Shown here piece by piece: positions 47,231-55,504 of a DNA stretch of 64,000 nucleotides. Under the pieces are notes generated by a model. The model was not told the origin of the DNA. It did not search any database and saw only the letters and a list, made by a program, of their open reading frames with translations. Position 1 is the stretch's first letter. The number at the start of each line of letters is the position of its first letter. The stretch is from the NCBI GenBank assembly GCA_963823675.1, contig CAWGMT010000011.1:496001-560000 (forward strand), in the 5' to 3' direction. The DNA comes from CAWGMT01 sp963823675. GTDB taxonomy: Bacteria > Planctomycetota > Planctomycetia > Isosphaerales > Isosphaeraceae. The position numbers and the translations under genes were made by a program.

Positions 47231-47418
47231 AGGGACCGATCTCTGATCCGGGTTCTCCCGCACTTTCGATGAAGGTTGGCCGTATACAAGGTATCACCTG
47301 GCCAATTTCGGCCAATTGTGTCGTATTCGTGGAGTCCGTTTTGCTTTCGCTCGATTTGCTCGCTGCTCCCGTGGGAAGGCGCCTCCACCAGGCTGCGCTC
47401 GACGATCCCGCCGTAGAA

Positions 47419-47632
47419 GTCATGGCCGCCGCTGAATCGCCGTCTCCTCAACTGCCGAGCGACCAAACTCCAGAGTCGCCGTCGCTCGAGGCCCAGCGGG
47501 CACGAAAGAGCAGGAAGACCGAACGCTTCGAGCAGGTCCACGAGCGTCATCGGCAGGGCCACTCGGCTCGTCGGATCGCCCGGGAGCTCGGCATGGCGAC
47601 CAACACCGTGCCGCGTTATCTGCGGTGCAAAG
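47419..47632 (+). mobile_element. Transposase remnant (ISL3-like internal HTH)
   Basis: An isolated segment reads RARKSRKTERFEQVHERHRQGHSARRIARELGMATNTVPRYLRC, the internal helix-turn-helix typical of ISL3-family transposases, preceded by a Pro/Ser linker. Neither flanking catalytic region nor terminal repeats were found. The DNA between 47290 and 47419 and between 47640 and 47874 shows nothing further. Confidence 0.5.
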
Positions 47633-47874
47633 CACCCCGCCTCCTCCATCACCAAGGCAGTTGTCGTTCGAGTGGGTTCGTCGGCCCGAGGATCGCAAGC
47701 CCAACGAGCAGAGGCGAATCGATACGATTCGAGCCGGCAGCGACGAATTGGCGACGGCGTGCGGCTTAGCAGATGAGTTAGTTCGCGGACATGCTCCGCA
47801 AACGCTCGTGCGGGACGCTCAGTGACTGGCTGGTGAAAGGTGAAGCGTCCTCCTGATTGGAATCAGGTAGTTGC

Positions 47875-48792
47875 TTATTCGGTCAGGACGCCGAACCGGG
47901 TCCACGTCGCGGCTGGCCAGTACCTGTACTGGACCTCGCCGAGCACGTCGCCCAGGGCCACGAAGCCGATCGTGCGGCTGTCGCGCGAATTGTTCCGGTT
48001 GTCGCCCAGCACGAAACACATCCCGTCCGGCACCTTCGCCTTGGGGTAGTCCGGTAACGGCTTCGTGTCGGTGGCGAAGAGAATCTGATAGCGGCGGCCG
48101 GCGTTGGTTTCCTCGAATAGTTGCCCCTTGACCTCTTGCGCCGCGGGCCCGAGGCTCGCCCGCGGCGCCGGCTCGCGCGGCAACTGCCGCCCGTTGACGA
48201 ACACCTCTTTGTACTTCACCTCGACGGTATCGCCGGGCAGCGCGATCACACGCTTGGCCCAGTGCATCCCCGGCTCCGACGACACGCGAAACACCACCTC
48301 GTCGCCGCGGCGCATGAATCGCCGCTGGTACGTCGTTTTGTTCACAAGAAACCGATCACCGGGGAGCAACGTCGGCATCTCGCTGGCCGACGGAATCGCA
48401 AAGGCCTCGAAGACGCTGCTGCGGATGAAGTACAGCGCGCCGGCCGGGTACGTCAGTCCGACCAGGATGAACAGAGCGTAGACTAGCGGATGGTGGTAGT
48501 CCATTGACTGGAAGAGATCACGGCCGCGGCGGGCAAGGCGGAAGGCGTCCACGACCGCAAAGACATAGACCCCCAGCACCGTCAGCAACGCGAGGATCAG
48601 GCCGACCAGAACAACGGTCGAAGTTGGCAACAGGGCAGCCACCACGATCGCCGGCACGAACAGCAGCGAGCCGAGGAACATCACCAGGCCGCGGACGATA
48701 CGGCCGCAGTAAATCTGGCCTAGTCCGGTGGCGGCTAGCGATAGAATCACGGCGATCAGCGGACTGCGGGCAGGAGCGTTTGGGGTGCTCAA
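47875..48792 (-). CDS. lepB: Signal peptidase I with N-terminal membrane domain
   Basis: 305 residues. Residues ~12-85 form a multi-span domain (ILSLAATGLGQIYCGRIVRGLVMFLGSLLFV) resembling small TM2/DUF-type domains. The peptidase part then follows. Box B is AIPSASEMPTLLPGDRFLVNK with the nucleophile Ser (SEMPT where most enzymes have SMxPT). Box D is AKRVIALPGDTVE with the general-base Lys. Box E is VLGDNRNNSRDSRTIG. It cleaves signal peptides at the outer face of the membrane. Confidence 0.92.
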   Translation of the reverse strand: MSTPNAPARSPLIAVILSLAATGLGQIYCGRIVRGLVMFLGSLLFVPAIVVAALLPTSTVVLVGLILALLTVLGVYVFAVVDAFRLARRGRDLFQSMDYHHPLVYALFILVGLTYPAGALYFIRSSVFEAFAIPSASEMPTLLPGDRFLVNKTTYQRRFMRRGDEVVFRVSSEPGMHWAKRVIALPGDTVEVKYKEVFVNGRQLPREPAPRASLGPAAQEVKGQLFEETNAGRRYQILFATDTKPLPDYPKAKVPDGMCFVLGDNRNNSRDSRTIGFVALGDVLGEVQYRYWPAATWTRFGVLTE

Positions 48793-48817
48793 GAGAAAAC
48801 CTCATTATTCACGGAGT

Positions 48818-49049
48818 TCACTGGACGAAAAAGACCGCAACAACGGCCACCATGCGGTACAGGCAGGCGAGGCACGCCAGGATGCAGGCGGCGACGCGCA
48901 CGGCGGGTGAGGACTGCAGCAGGACCAGGACGCCCTTCGAGGACGGCAGCGGTTCTCGGCGGACGGCGTCCATGACGCGGTCAGCGAAGTCAGCGGGCGC
49001 CTCGGCATCAGCCCGTTGTGATCCACAGGTTGTAAAGTTCGTCGTTCAT
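48818..49049 (-). CDS. Small membrane protein coupled to ECF sigma factor (anti-sigma-like), frameshifted
   Basis: It begins MNDELYNLWI at an ATG overlapping the sigma-factor stop (ATGA). With one shift near 49028 it reads RADAEAPADFADRVMDAVRRE...SSPAVRVAACILACLACLYRMVAVVAVFFVQ and ends at 48818. Length is about 77 aa with one C-terminal TM helix. Position and size suggest a regulator of the sigma factor; no zinc-anti-sigma motif (HxxxCxxC) is present. Confidence 0.5.
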
Positions 49050-49588
49050 GAGTGCGGCTCGGCGGCGTGGCGGAGGAGACAGCGAAGTTTCTCACGGGCC
49101 CTGGCGATTCGCGACTTCACAGTGCCCACGCCGACGCCCTCGATCCTACCGACCTCCTCGTAGGAAAGACCTTGCAGATGCGCGAGCACGAAGGCGGAAC
49201 GCTGCTCGAACGGCAGGGCGTCGAGGGCCGCGTCGAGCTGGCGGAATAGTTCCGCTTCCGAGGCCGCCCGCTCGGGCGACCGCAGATCGACGACGTCCGG
49301 CAGTTCGGCGCCCACGACCGGCCGCCGGCGGGCGAGTTCGTTGCGGCAGCGGTTGCGGGCGATGGTGAACAGCCAGGTCGAGAATGCCGACCGCTTTGGG
49401 TCGAACGATGCCAGGGATCGGAACGCGGCCAGGAACACCTCCTGGGCGACTCCCTCATGGTCGGTGTCGGGCGGCGTCAGGTTGCGGATCAGTGTCAACA
49501 GCGGCCGCTGGTAGCGCTCCACGAGGCGGCGGAACGACTCGACGTCTGCCGCCAGCACCCGCCGGATCGCATCGAGGTCGTCGTTCAT
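49046..49588 (-). CDS. ECF-type RNA polymerase sigma factor
   Basis: 180 residues from MNDDLDAIRRVL, chosen because the longer upstream frame lacks features. Region 2 is FRRLVERYQRPLLTLIRNLTPPDTDHEGVAQEVFLAAFRSLASFDPKRSAFSTWLFTIARNRCRNELARR. Region 4 is DALPFEQRSAFVLAHLQGLSYEEVGRIEGVGVGTVKSRIARAREKL. These are clear ECF features. It is coupled to a small membrane protein and lies upstream of lepB. Confidence 0.92.
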   Translation of the reverse strand: MNDDLDAIRRVLAADVESFRRLVERYQRPLLTLIRNLTPPDTDHEGVAQEVFLAAFRSLASFDPKRSAFSTWLFTIARNRCRNELARRRPVVGAELPDVVDLRSPERAASEAELFRQLDAALDALPFEQRSAFVLAHLQGLSYEEVGRIEGVGVGTVKSRIARAREKLRCLLRHAAEPHS

Positions 49589-49848
49589 GGCGCCCTGCCC
49601 TGCTGGACTGAACTCCCGCTGAGAGGTTATACAGCCGGACCCGGAAAAAGTTCCCCCGGGCCTCGAGGGGCCCTGAAGCATCCACAAATGACTTAGCCAC
49701 ACGGTCGTAGGAGGTTACGTTGCACACGCTGGTCCGACACGCCACGGGTGTGTCGAATCGTAAATTAAAAATATGTACAGGAATCATCGTCGTGCGGACG
49801 TGCTTGCAACTACAGTGCACCGTTCTTCATGATGGTCAAGGGTGGTAC

Positions 49849-49896
49849 TGAGCGCCTAAGCGGGACCCACCCTGAGCGCGTAAGCGGGACCCACCC
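49849..49896. repeat. Two tandem 24-bp repeats, IS21-like terminal sequence
   Basis: Units 49849-49872 and 49873-49896 start TGAGCGC and end AAGCGGGACCCACC; they differ at one base. Multiple short terminal repeats of this type are found at ends of IS21-family elements. No istA/istB gene remains. Confidence 0.6.
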
Positions 49897-50011
49897 CCTC
49901 CTTGAAAATGGGCGTTCTGGGCAAGACCGGCAACTTGGTTTCAGGCCGACTTTCGACCCTTCTTGGATTTCATCGACTCGCGAAAGCGATAGCTCTTGCC
50001 ATTCATCTCGA

Positions 50012-50147
50012 CCTGGAAGCATCGGCTGGCGGCACCGTCGGTTCCTGCGCTACCCGAGCCGCCTCTGTTCGTTCCGCTCGACCTTGATTCTTCCCCCCGA
50101 GAAACCGACGCGGTTCTCAGCCGTGGAGTCGAGATTGAATTACCACA
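50012..50147. repeat. 136-bp repeat (copy 2, partner at 46826-46962)
   Basis: Matches 46826-46962 in the same orientation. It lies ~115 bp from the tandem IS-like end, suggesting that both copies mark ends of, or hitch-hiked with, a transposon. Confidence 0.7.
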
Positions 50148-50226
50148 TCACGTCCGGGTTCGCCTCGACACCGTGCCTGATCTTCAGCCAGCTCTCAATC
50201 GCTTCGCGCCTCGCGAAACCGGGGGC

Positions 50227-50553
50227 CTAATCGAGCTCCAGATCGGAATGGCTTCCGGTTCGGGCAAGTCCGAGTCGATGCGGGCTCAGCTCGTAGATTA
50301 GGACCCAATCCGGCTCGACGTGACAGTCCCGGAACCCGTTCCATTTTCCGGAAAGAGCATGATCTCGGTTCTTTGGAGGCAAGGGTTGGCGCGTACGCAA
50401 TGCCTCTACGATCGCATGGAGCTTGTCCATGTCCTTGCCTCGCTTCTCCAGACGTTTCATGTCGCGGCCGAACTGGGTTGCGACGTCGACGACCAAGGGT
50501 GGCGGAGGTGGGAGCGGGTTCTCAGGTTCAGGCTTTCGCTTTCGCTTTGCCAA
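50227..50553 (-). CDS. YafQ/RelE-family mRNA-interferase toxin
   Basis: 108 residues. After a Pro/Lys-rich start, the core reads FGRDMKRLEKRGKDMDKLHAIVEALRTRQPLPPKNRDHALSGKW, then NGFRDCHVEPDWVLIYEL. This is the YafQ pattern, with the His/Glu/Asp positions of the active site (HALSG, CHVEPDW). The gene overlaps the upstream antitoxin by 26 nt. Cleavage of mRNA in the ribosome is expected by family. Confidence 0.85.
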   Translation of the reverse strand: MAKRKRKPEPENPLPPPPPLVVDVATQFGRDMKRLEKRGKDMDKLHAIVEALRTRQPLPPKNRDHALSGKWNGFRDCHVEPDWVLIYELSPHRLGLARTGSHSDLELD

Positions 50554-50764
50554 CCTTGATCCCCATTTTCTCGAAAAGCTCGTCTGCGTCAGCGTACCGC
50601 GTCAGGTTCTTGCCGTCCCTGACATCTTCCATCGCCTTGACCGTCGTTTCATTGAAGGACGGCGTCCGATCGGCCTCGCAACAAGTCGGGGGCTTCGGAT
50701 CGGTAGCCCTTTTGGACGCGGGCTTCTTGCGCACAGGCCCGCCAGCCGCCGGTTTGCCGGCCAT
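50528..50764 (-). CDS. RelB/DinJ-like antitoxin
   Basis: 78 residues. A Lys/Ala/Pro-rich N-terminus with DPKPPTCCEA precedes PSFNETTVKAMEDVRDGKNLTRYADADELFEKMGI, the C-terminal toxin-binding pattern of RelB/DinJ partners. It lacks a clear N-terminal ribbon-helix-helix, so autoregulation may be weak. Order and overlap with the YafQ-like gene support the pair. Confidence 0.75.
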   Translation of the reverse strand: MAGKPAAGGPVRKKPASKRATDPKPPTCCEADRTPSFNETTVKAMEDVRDGKNLTRYADADELFEKMGIKVGKAKAKA

Positions 50765-51120
50765 GGCTCAGTCTCCCTCGTAATGGTTGCTTCGTAGCGT
50801 GCAAAATCGACCCGATACTCACCGTATCGGATCTTGGAGGTTTTTCCTAGCGCTGGCCAGTTGGTGCGCGACGACAGGTGGGATGTAGAAGATAGGGTGG
50901 GGTGTTTTCCGGTCGATTCCGCCTTGGGGTAGCGACTCTCGCTGCCCAGTCGATCAAAAGGCACGCAGAATTTGACCGTGCGCGAAAGGGTGATTCTTCT
51001 GCCCGACCAAGGTACAATTGCGGGCAGGGCTTGTTGATGGAAAAGCTGAGAGCAAAGCCGGATTGCACCGGCCTTTCTGCCGATTGCGATCCCCGATCGA
51101 GTGAGCCCTGGAGGGTTGGT
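50765..51120. other. Intergenic region between two divergent TA modules
   Basis: 356 bp without a recognisable gene; the open frame upstream of 51121 on the plus strand lacks protein features. It should hold both TA promoters. A GGAGGG ribosome-binding site lies just before 51121. Confidence 0.45.
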
Positions 51121-51324
51121 ATGGCTACCATCGATAAACCATCCCCTGAAACGGACCTGGAAGAAGTCTGCCGGCTCATTGCGGAAGGCAAGAAGGTTAC
51201 CGATCCTGATCTGCTGAAACGCATCCAGGAACGCTCGGAGCAGGCGACCCGCGAGGTCTTCGAGAAGCACGGCCTCCTGGACGTCGCTGTCGATTTGATC
51301 CGCGAAGGCCGCGACGAGGAATGA
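51121..51324 (+). CDS. Antitoxin-like partner of PIN toxin
   Basis: 67 residues, starting after GGAGGG. It reads SPETDLEEVCRLIAEGKKVTDPDLLKRIQERSEQATREVFEKHGLLDVAVDLIRE, an all-helical, acidic protein. It ends ATGA over the start of the PIN gene. The size, acidity and coupling fit a VapB-type antitoxin, although the exact family is not recognised. Confidence 0.75.
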   Translation: MATIDKPSPETDLEEVCRLIAEGKKVTDPDLLKRIQERSEQATREVFEKHGLLDVAVDLIREGRDEE

Positions 51325-51746
51325 AATACGTCCTCGATTCGAACGTGGCCTTGAAATGGGCGCTCCGCGAGAACAACTCGGACAAAGCACGCCAACTACG
51401 AGTCGATTACCAGCAACAGATTCACGAACTGCTGGCACCGGACGTCTTCCCGATCGAAGTCGCCCATGCTCTGGCCCGGTCCGAGCGAAGGGGGATCATT
51501 ACGCCGGCCCAGGGACCGATGTTCCTGGCGGACATTTTGGCCAGCCAGCCCCGTCTCCATCCCTACGTCCCCCTTCTGTGGCGAGCGTACGCCATCTCTT
51601 CTCAGGCTCGTATCGGCGTATACGATTGCCTGTATGTGGCGCTGGCCGAGCGCGAGGGGTGTGAGCTCGTGACAGCCGATGATCGGCTCGTGCGAAGTCT
51701 CCAGCCGACCTTCCCTTTCATCACGGTGCTGGCGTCTCTGCCATAA
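51321..51746 (+). CDS. PIN-domain ribonuclease toxin (VapC-like)
   Basis: 141 residues. It starts MKYVLDSNVALKWALRE (first active-site Asp). There is a conserved Glu in FPIEVAHALARSERRG, then YDCLYVALAEREGCELVTADDRL with further acidic residues. All positions of the PIN metal site are present, so it is likely active. VapC toxins cut tRNA or rRNA. Confidence 0.88.
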   Translation: MKYVLDSNVALKWALRENNSDKARQLRVDYQQQIHELLAPDVFPIEVAHALARSERRGIITPAQGPMFLADILASQPRLHPYVPLLWRAYAISSQARIGVYDCLYVALAEREGCELVTADDRLVRSLQPTFPFITVLASLP

Positions 51747-51759
51747 ACCGAGCAACAGG

Positions 51760-52980
51760 CTATTTCCTCGGGTCCGGGTTCCACTTGTCTTGCTTCAACT
51801 GCTCGTACTTCTTCATGAGGAAGTCCAGGTGGTCTCCCTTCGTCAACGCCGCCTCGAAGACTTTGATTGCCAATTGCTTCTTCCCCTCTTTCATCGCCCG
51901 GTCCACGAGGCGGATGATCCGCTTCCATGCCCTTGATCCCATCTGCCGGGCGAGATCCTCGAACTCATCGAACCGTTCCTGCTCGGCGACGACTTGACCC
52001 AAGAAGGTGAGCGCCTCCTCGCTCTGGTAATCCAGATCGTCATCTAGCAGAGCGGCAACCTCATGTCGAAGATGCTCAACGGAAAAGTCAGCCTGTCGCT
52101 GATCCAGTCCCCTGAAGTAGCCCTCGATCCGATCGTCACTGAGCCCATAATCCTCCCAGATCAGGAAATCCAGAAGGTCCGGGAAGAAGACCTCTTGGTC
52201 GATACCGGTCTGTTCGAGCGTGATCTTGAGGTAGACAGAAAATCCTTCTTTGAAACTCATCCCGATGCTGCCAAACGAGTCGTCTACCTTCTCCATAAGT
52301 TCGACGATGACCGTCATCCAGCCTCTTAGGACCGCCTGTGCCTGGGCCGCCTTGCCTGCTTCAAGAAGTTTCTTCGCCTCCTCCACATACCCGTCGAGCG
52401 TTCGAGCAATCCCGAACGAGGCATTCTTCGAGTAGAACGTCTTGGACCGGAAGTGAGCACCGATTTTCTTTGCAGAGGATTTCGGCGAGACCGGAAACTT
52501 GTCCCAGTAACCACGAAGGGCGTGGTCGAACCGCCGCTTGCGGGGTGTGTTCCGCATCGGCTCCGAGAACTCTCGCTCCCGTCGGATGGACTCGCTCACC
52601 TTCTTCAGAGCACGTTGCCTATCGGTCTTGGCTAGGTCAGCAGCGGCAAGAACGATATCAGCAGGGATGATAGCTGCTTCGTCCAGGCGGTGCTTCAGGT
52701 CTCGGATGTGGCACCGCTTCCGTTCGATCGATCTTCGGTCGTAGAAGAGACCTTTCTCCTCCTTGATCCGTTTCGCCAGTCGGTCCACGTCGCCATCGTG
52801 CATCAGCACGGCGACGATGCTGAACCACATATCCCAATAGCTCAGGTAAAGAAATGTGCCCTGAGCGGTCGTCAGGGTCAGGGCATGGTCTGTGCCAATG
52901 ATGAGGGGTTTCTTCGGAGCCTTTGGTGCAGGCTTTTGGCTCGACACCTTTTCGTTTGACGTTTTCGCCTCCTTCGCCAT
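51760..52980 (-). CDS. Conserved-looking helical protein of unknown function
   Basis: 406 residues from MAKEAKTSNEK; the codons upstream lack features. A Lys/Pro-rich start is followed by IIGTDHALTLTTAQGTFLYLSYWDMWFSIVAVLMHDGDVDRLAKRIKEEKGL, then long amphipathic helices through the C-terminus (LADRAMKEGKKQLAIKVFEAALTKGDHLDFLMKKYEQL resembles a TPR-like end). No enzyme motif was found. It is convergent with the VapC-like gene. Confidence 0.6.
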   Translation of the reverse strand: MAKEAKTSNEKVSSQKPAPKAPKKPLIIGTDHALTLTTAQGTFLYLSYWDMWFSIVAVLMHDGDVDRLAKRIKEEKGLFYDRRSIERKRCHIRDLKHRLDEAAIIPADIVLAAADLAKTDRQRALKKVSESIRREREFSEPMRNTPRKRRFDHALRGYWDKFPVSPKSSAKKIGAHFRSKTFYSKNASFGIARTLDGYVEEAKKLLEAGKAAQAQAVLRGWMTVIVELMEKVDDSFGSIGMSFKEGFSVYLKITLEQTGIDQEVFFPDLLDFLIWEDYGLSDDRIEGYFRGLDQRQADFSVEHLRHEVAALLDDDLDYQSEEALTFLGQVVAEQERFDEFEDLARQMGSRAWKRIIRLVDRAMKEGKKQLAIKVFEAALTKGDHLDFLMKKYEQLKQDKWNPDPRK

Positions 52981-53447
52981 CTGATGATCTTTCGGCCTGG
53001 CTCTTCGGATCACGGTCCGGGTTGGCATCGACCCAACTGGAGAACTGATGCATTTCGTTATCGAGCATAGTCGAGCGGACCAACAGAGCGAAACAAGCTA
53101 TCCACCTTCCATCATCTTCAGCGAGTCCGATTCAACAACGGGCAAGACAACCGATTCACCAGGACCGTCGCCGGTTCCCAGCCCATCCATCGAGATAAAG
53201 GCGTTCTGCGATAAGAACCGAGCCATCTCATCCGATCGATCGGACCGTCGGTGTATAATTTTTTGCGGGCGGCATCCTGGCGTGTCTGTGTTCCACGGCG
53301 TTTCGAGCTAGTACGAGGCGTAGAGCCCAAACGTTATCACGTCGCAGATCGGAGGCACCTCGATCCTCGGTTGACCGGTTCTCCGCGTTGCACGATAGAC
53401 TTAAGATCACCGAAGGCTGTGGATTCGACTTCTCCGGGGATCGAGCT
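52981..53447. other. Intergenic region, nothing recognised
   Basis: 467 bp between divergent genes. No ORF with convincing features on either strand and no repeats noticed. It should contain the promoters of both the 406-aa protein and the VCBS-type membrane protein. Confidence 0.4.
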
Positions 53448-54089
53448 ATGAGACGCATCCGGTTCACCATCGCCAACCTGCTCGTGGTCGTGTTGTTTGT
53501 CGCTGTCGGCTTTGCCGCTTTGAGGGAATCCAGCGATCTCTGCGACATCGGCCTCTTCTCCCTGACGCTCGGCGTGCTGCTGATATCGATCTTGCTTGCC
53601 GTCCACCGCACGGAATCCAGGCGGGCATTCTGGCTGGGGTTTGCTATCTTCGGGTCGGCATACTTGGCGCTTTCCCTGGTCCCATCTCTCGAATCCAGGC
53701 TGATCACGACCAAGGCGCTCGCCTTACTTGGCTCCAACATACCGAGGTCGAGCCCGTCAGGAGCAGGAATCGTATACCTCGATTACGATAACGACGGATC
53801 GATTGACCTCTATGTCGCCAACAACTCGCAACAAAACGCCCTCTATCGCAACAAGGGTAACGGCACATTCGAGGACGTGACAGCGGCGACTGGATTGAAC
53901 TCTGCAAGGCTCTCGAACATTTCGGGCGCACCATCGCTGGTCAGATCAAGTGGCACCACCGAAAACTTCGTGAGGATCGGTCACTCGCTCGTTGCTCTGA
54001 TCACAGCATTCCTGGGCGGGCAGCTTTCCCGGCATCTCTTCAACAAGAATCGAGAGCCGATTTCCGGATTGGTCAACCGACAGGCTTGA
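53448..54089 (+). CDS. Membrane protein with VCBS/FG-GAP-like calcium-binding segment
   Basis: 213 residues. Three hydrophobic segments at the N-terminus (FTIANLLVVVLFVAVGFAAL, LFSLTLGVLLISILLAV and FWLGFAIFGSAYLALSLV) are followed by VYLDYDNDGSIDLYVANNSQQNALYRNKGNGTFEDVTAATGLN. The latter matches an FG-GAP/VCBS repeat with its DxDNDGxxD loop. A last hydrophobic segment (HSLVALITAFLGGQL) follows. Such a short combination could be a fusion remnant of two planctomycete families. Confidence 0.65.
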   Translation: MRRIRFTIANLLVVVLFVAVGFAALRESSDLCDIGLFSLTLGVLLISILLAVHRTESRRAFWLGFAIFGSAYLALSLVPSLESRLITTKALALLGSNIPRSSPSGAGIVYLDYDNDGSIDLYVANNSQQNALYRNKGNGTFEDVTAATGLNSARLSNISGAPSLVRSSGTTENFVRIGHSLVALITAFLGGQLSRHLFNKNREPISGLVNRQA

Positions 54090-54116
54090 ACGCAATCGGC
54101 TCAGGGGACTGCGACG

Positions 54117-54296
54117 ATGTATCCGCAAAGCAAAGCAACCCGGCCTTTCTCGTTCCTTCTCAGTCCTGTTGGGATTGTGATTGGCTACGTCCTCACCCTT
54201 TTGCTGTCGTGGCAGGAATGTGCCCTTTGCCCCTCTCAAAGCTGCGCAACTACGGGTCAAGTAGAGTTCAAAACGGACGGCTTGCGTCGGGGCTGA
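54117..54296 (+). CDS. Small membrane protein (59 aa)
   Basis: A short ORF starting ATGTATCCGC after AGGGGA. It encodes one TM helix (FLLSPVGIVIGYVLTLLL) and then a Cys-containing tail (WQECALCPSQSC). It lies between and co-directional with two membrane-protein genes, 27 and 45 nt away. The reading frame is plausible but no family is known. Confidence 0.4.
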   Translation: MYPQSKATRPFSFLLSPVGIVIGYVLTLLLSWQECALCPSQSCATTGQVEFKTDGLRRG

Positions 54297-54341
54297 GTGT
54301 CACGTCCCCGGAGTAAGGGCGAGAGCTGCGGAGGATGCAAA

Positions 54342-54995
54342 ATGTCCACGACCGCACAGATGTGGGTCTGGGCAGTTCTACTACCGGCACTGACTTTCCT
54401 CACCCAAAACATGTGCGTGTGGCGGGCCCCCCGATTCCTCGGAGTCGCGGCGCTCCTGCTGCTGTCGGTTTCGCTATCAACGCTCCTCTTCTTCCTGGCC
54501 GCAATCCCTGCCTCGGTCTATTTCGGCACCACCAGCCTCCTTTACCGGAAAAAGGATGGGGAGCTGGTCCGGCGCACCTCCATGGCCGCTAGCTGTCTGT
54601 GCTTCATGGGGCTTTGGATTCTGGCAATCGGGTCAGCGAACTCGCTCCGACACCGGGCGTTCGTCCAAGCATCCCGAGTCGGCGATCGCCTCGTTCAGAC
54701 GCTCGCACAGTACCGAAGCGACACGGGTGAGTATCCCGACAGCCTCAACCGACTGATCCCCAGCTATTTGAAAGAGAGTCCATACACCGGGATGATCGCA
54801 TATCCGGAATTTTCGTACCGCAAAGATCGCAACGACATCCAGACCACCCCCGGCTCGTATGAACTGCGGATCGATTGCACGTCCGGGGGAATCAACTTCG
54901 ACAGATTCATCTACTGGCCCTCCGAGACATATCCCGACCGGATCCAGGGCAACGGCGTCGAGCGAATCCATAAATGGGCTTACGTCCATGAATGA
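54342..54995 (+). CDS. Membrane protein with pseudopilin-like periplasmic region
   Basis: 217 residues from MSTTAQMWVW after GGAGG. Three hydrophobic segments are followed by RVGDRLVQTLAQYRSDTGEYPDSLNRLIPSYLKESPY, a pattern common to type II pseudopilin-like C-terminal domains (processed 'YR.D.G.YP.SL..L.P.YL'). Then comes a beta-rich tail with SYELRIDCTSGG. It is probably a planctomycete-specific membrane protein. Confidence 0.6.
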   Translation: MSTTAQMWVWAVLLPALTFLTQNMCVWRAPRFLGVAALLLLSVSLSTLLFFLAAIPASVYFGTTSLLYRKKDGELVRRTSMAASCLCFMGLWILAIGSANSLRHRAFVQASRVGDRLVQTLAQYRSDTGEYPDSLNRLIPSYLKESPYTGMIAYPEFSYRKDRNDIQTTPGSYELRIDCTSGGINFDRFIYWPSETYPDRIQGNGVERIHKWAYVHE

Positions 54996-55106
54996 GGGGG
55001 TTCCAGGTGAATCAGCTTACCAATGACGATCGAATCTTTTCCTCGCCACCTGCGTCTATCGCTTTGAGACAATGATCTGATTGGAGATGGTCAACAGGGG
55101 CTCGTC

Positions 55107-55448
55107 ATGTTGACGTCATGCGTTGTCCTGCTGTTTCTGGTGGGGACGCCACCATTTCGCAACTGCTCGAAATCACCTCCTGCGGCAGCTCGGAGCGTGC
55201 AACCGAGTACCAAGCGAACCCAAGAGCTCAAGGTCACGATCGAAAAACAAAGGAAATGGCTGGCTGCTCGACGCCGTATGGGCGAGCGGAACCGGCAAGC
55301 CGTCCAGCAGCTAGTCATGGCAAACAGCTCCGCTCGGCGATTTCCGTTTTCACAACCAAATGCGCCAGGTCGGCGGAGTGACCCGTTCCGTGTCAGCCTT
55401 GGTTCTAGCTCGACACGGGGAGCAATTTGTGCGCCGGGCGGGACGTGA
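55107..55448 (+). CDS. Small exported or anchored protein, weak
   Basis: 113 residues: a short hydrophobic start (MLTSCVVLLFLVGTPP), then a basic helix (ELKVTIEKQRKWLAARRRMGERNRQAVQQLV), then low-complexity Ser/Arg. The last third may be out of frame. It ends 56 nt before the propeller-protein gene. Low confidence. Confidence 0.35.
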   Translation: MLTSCVVLLFLVGTPPFRNCSKSPPAAARSVQPSTKRTQELKVTIEKQRKWLAARRRMGERNRQAVQQLVMANSSARRFPFSQPNAPGRRSDPFRVSLGSSSTRGAICAPGGT

Positions 55449-55504
55449 GTAGGTGCAGGATTCTTCTCTTGGCGTGTCCAGGAGACGACAAAACGGTGAC
55501 TGAG

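Larger units (their letters stand above)
49589..50226. other. Gap with insertion-sequence end and repeat
   Basis: 638 bp. It holds the 24-bp tandem units at 49849-49896 and the 136-bp repeat at 50012-50147. On the minus strand, ending near 49940, is a short frame VEMNGKSYRFRESMKSKKG that could be a transposase C-terminus. No intact gene was seen. Confidence 0.5.

Noticed and set aside
47077..47769. A single 230-codon gene
   Set aside because: The frame joins an IS66-type end and an ISL3-type segment by chance; it has no start site and no coherent fold.
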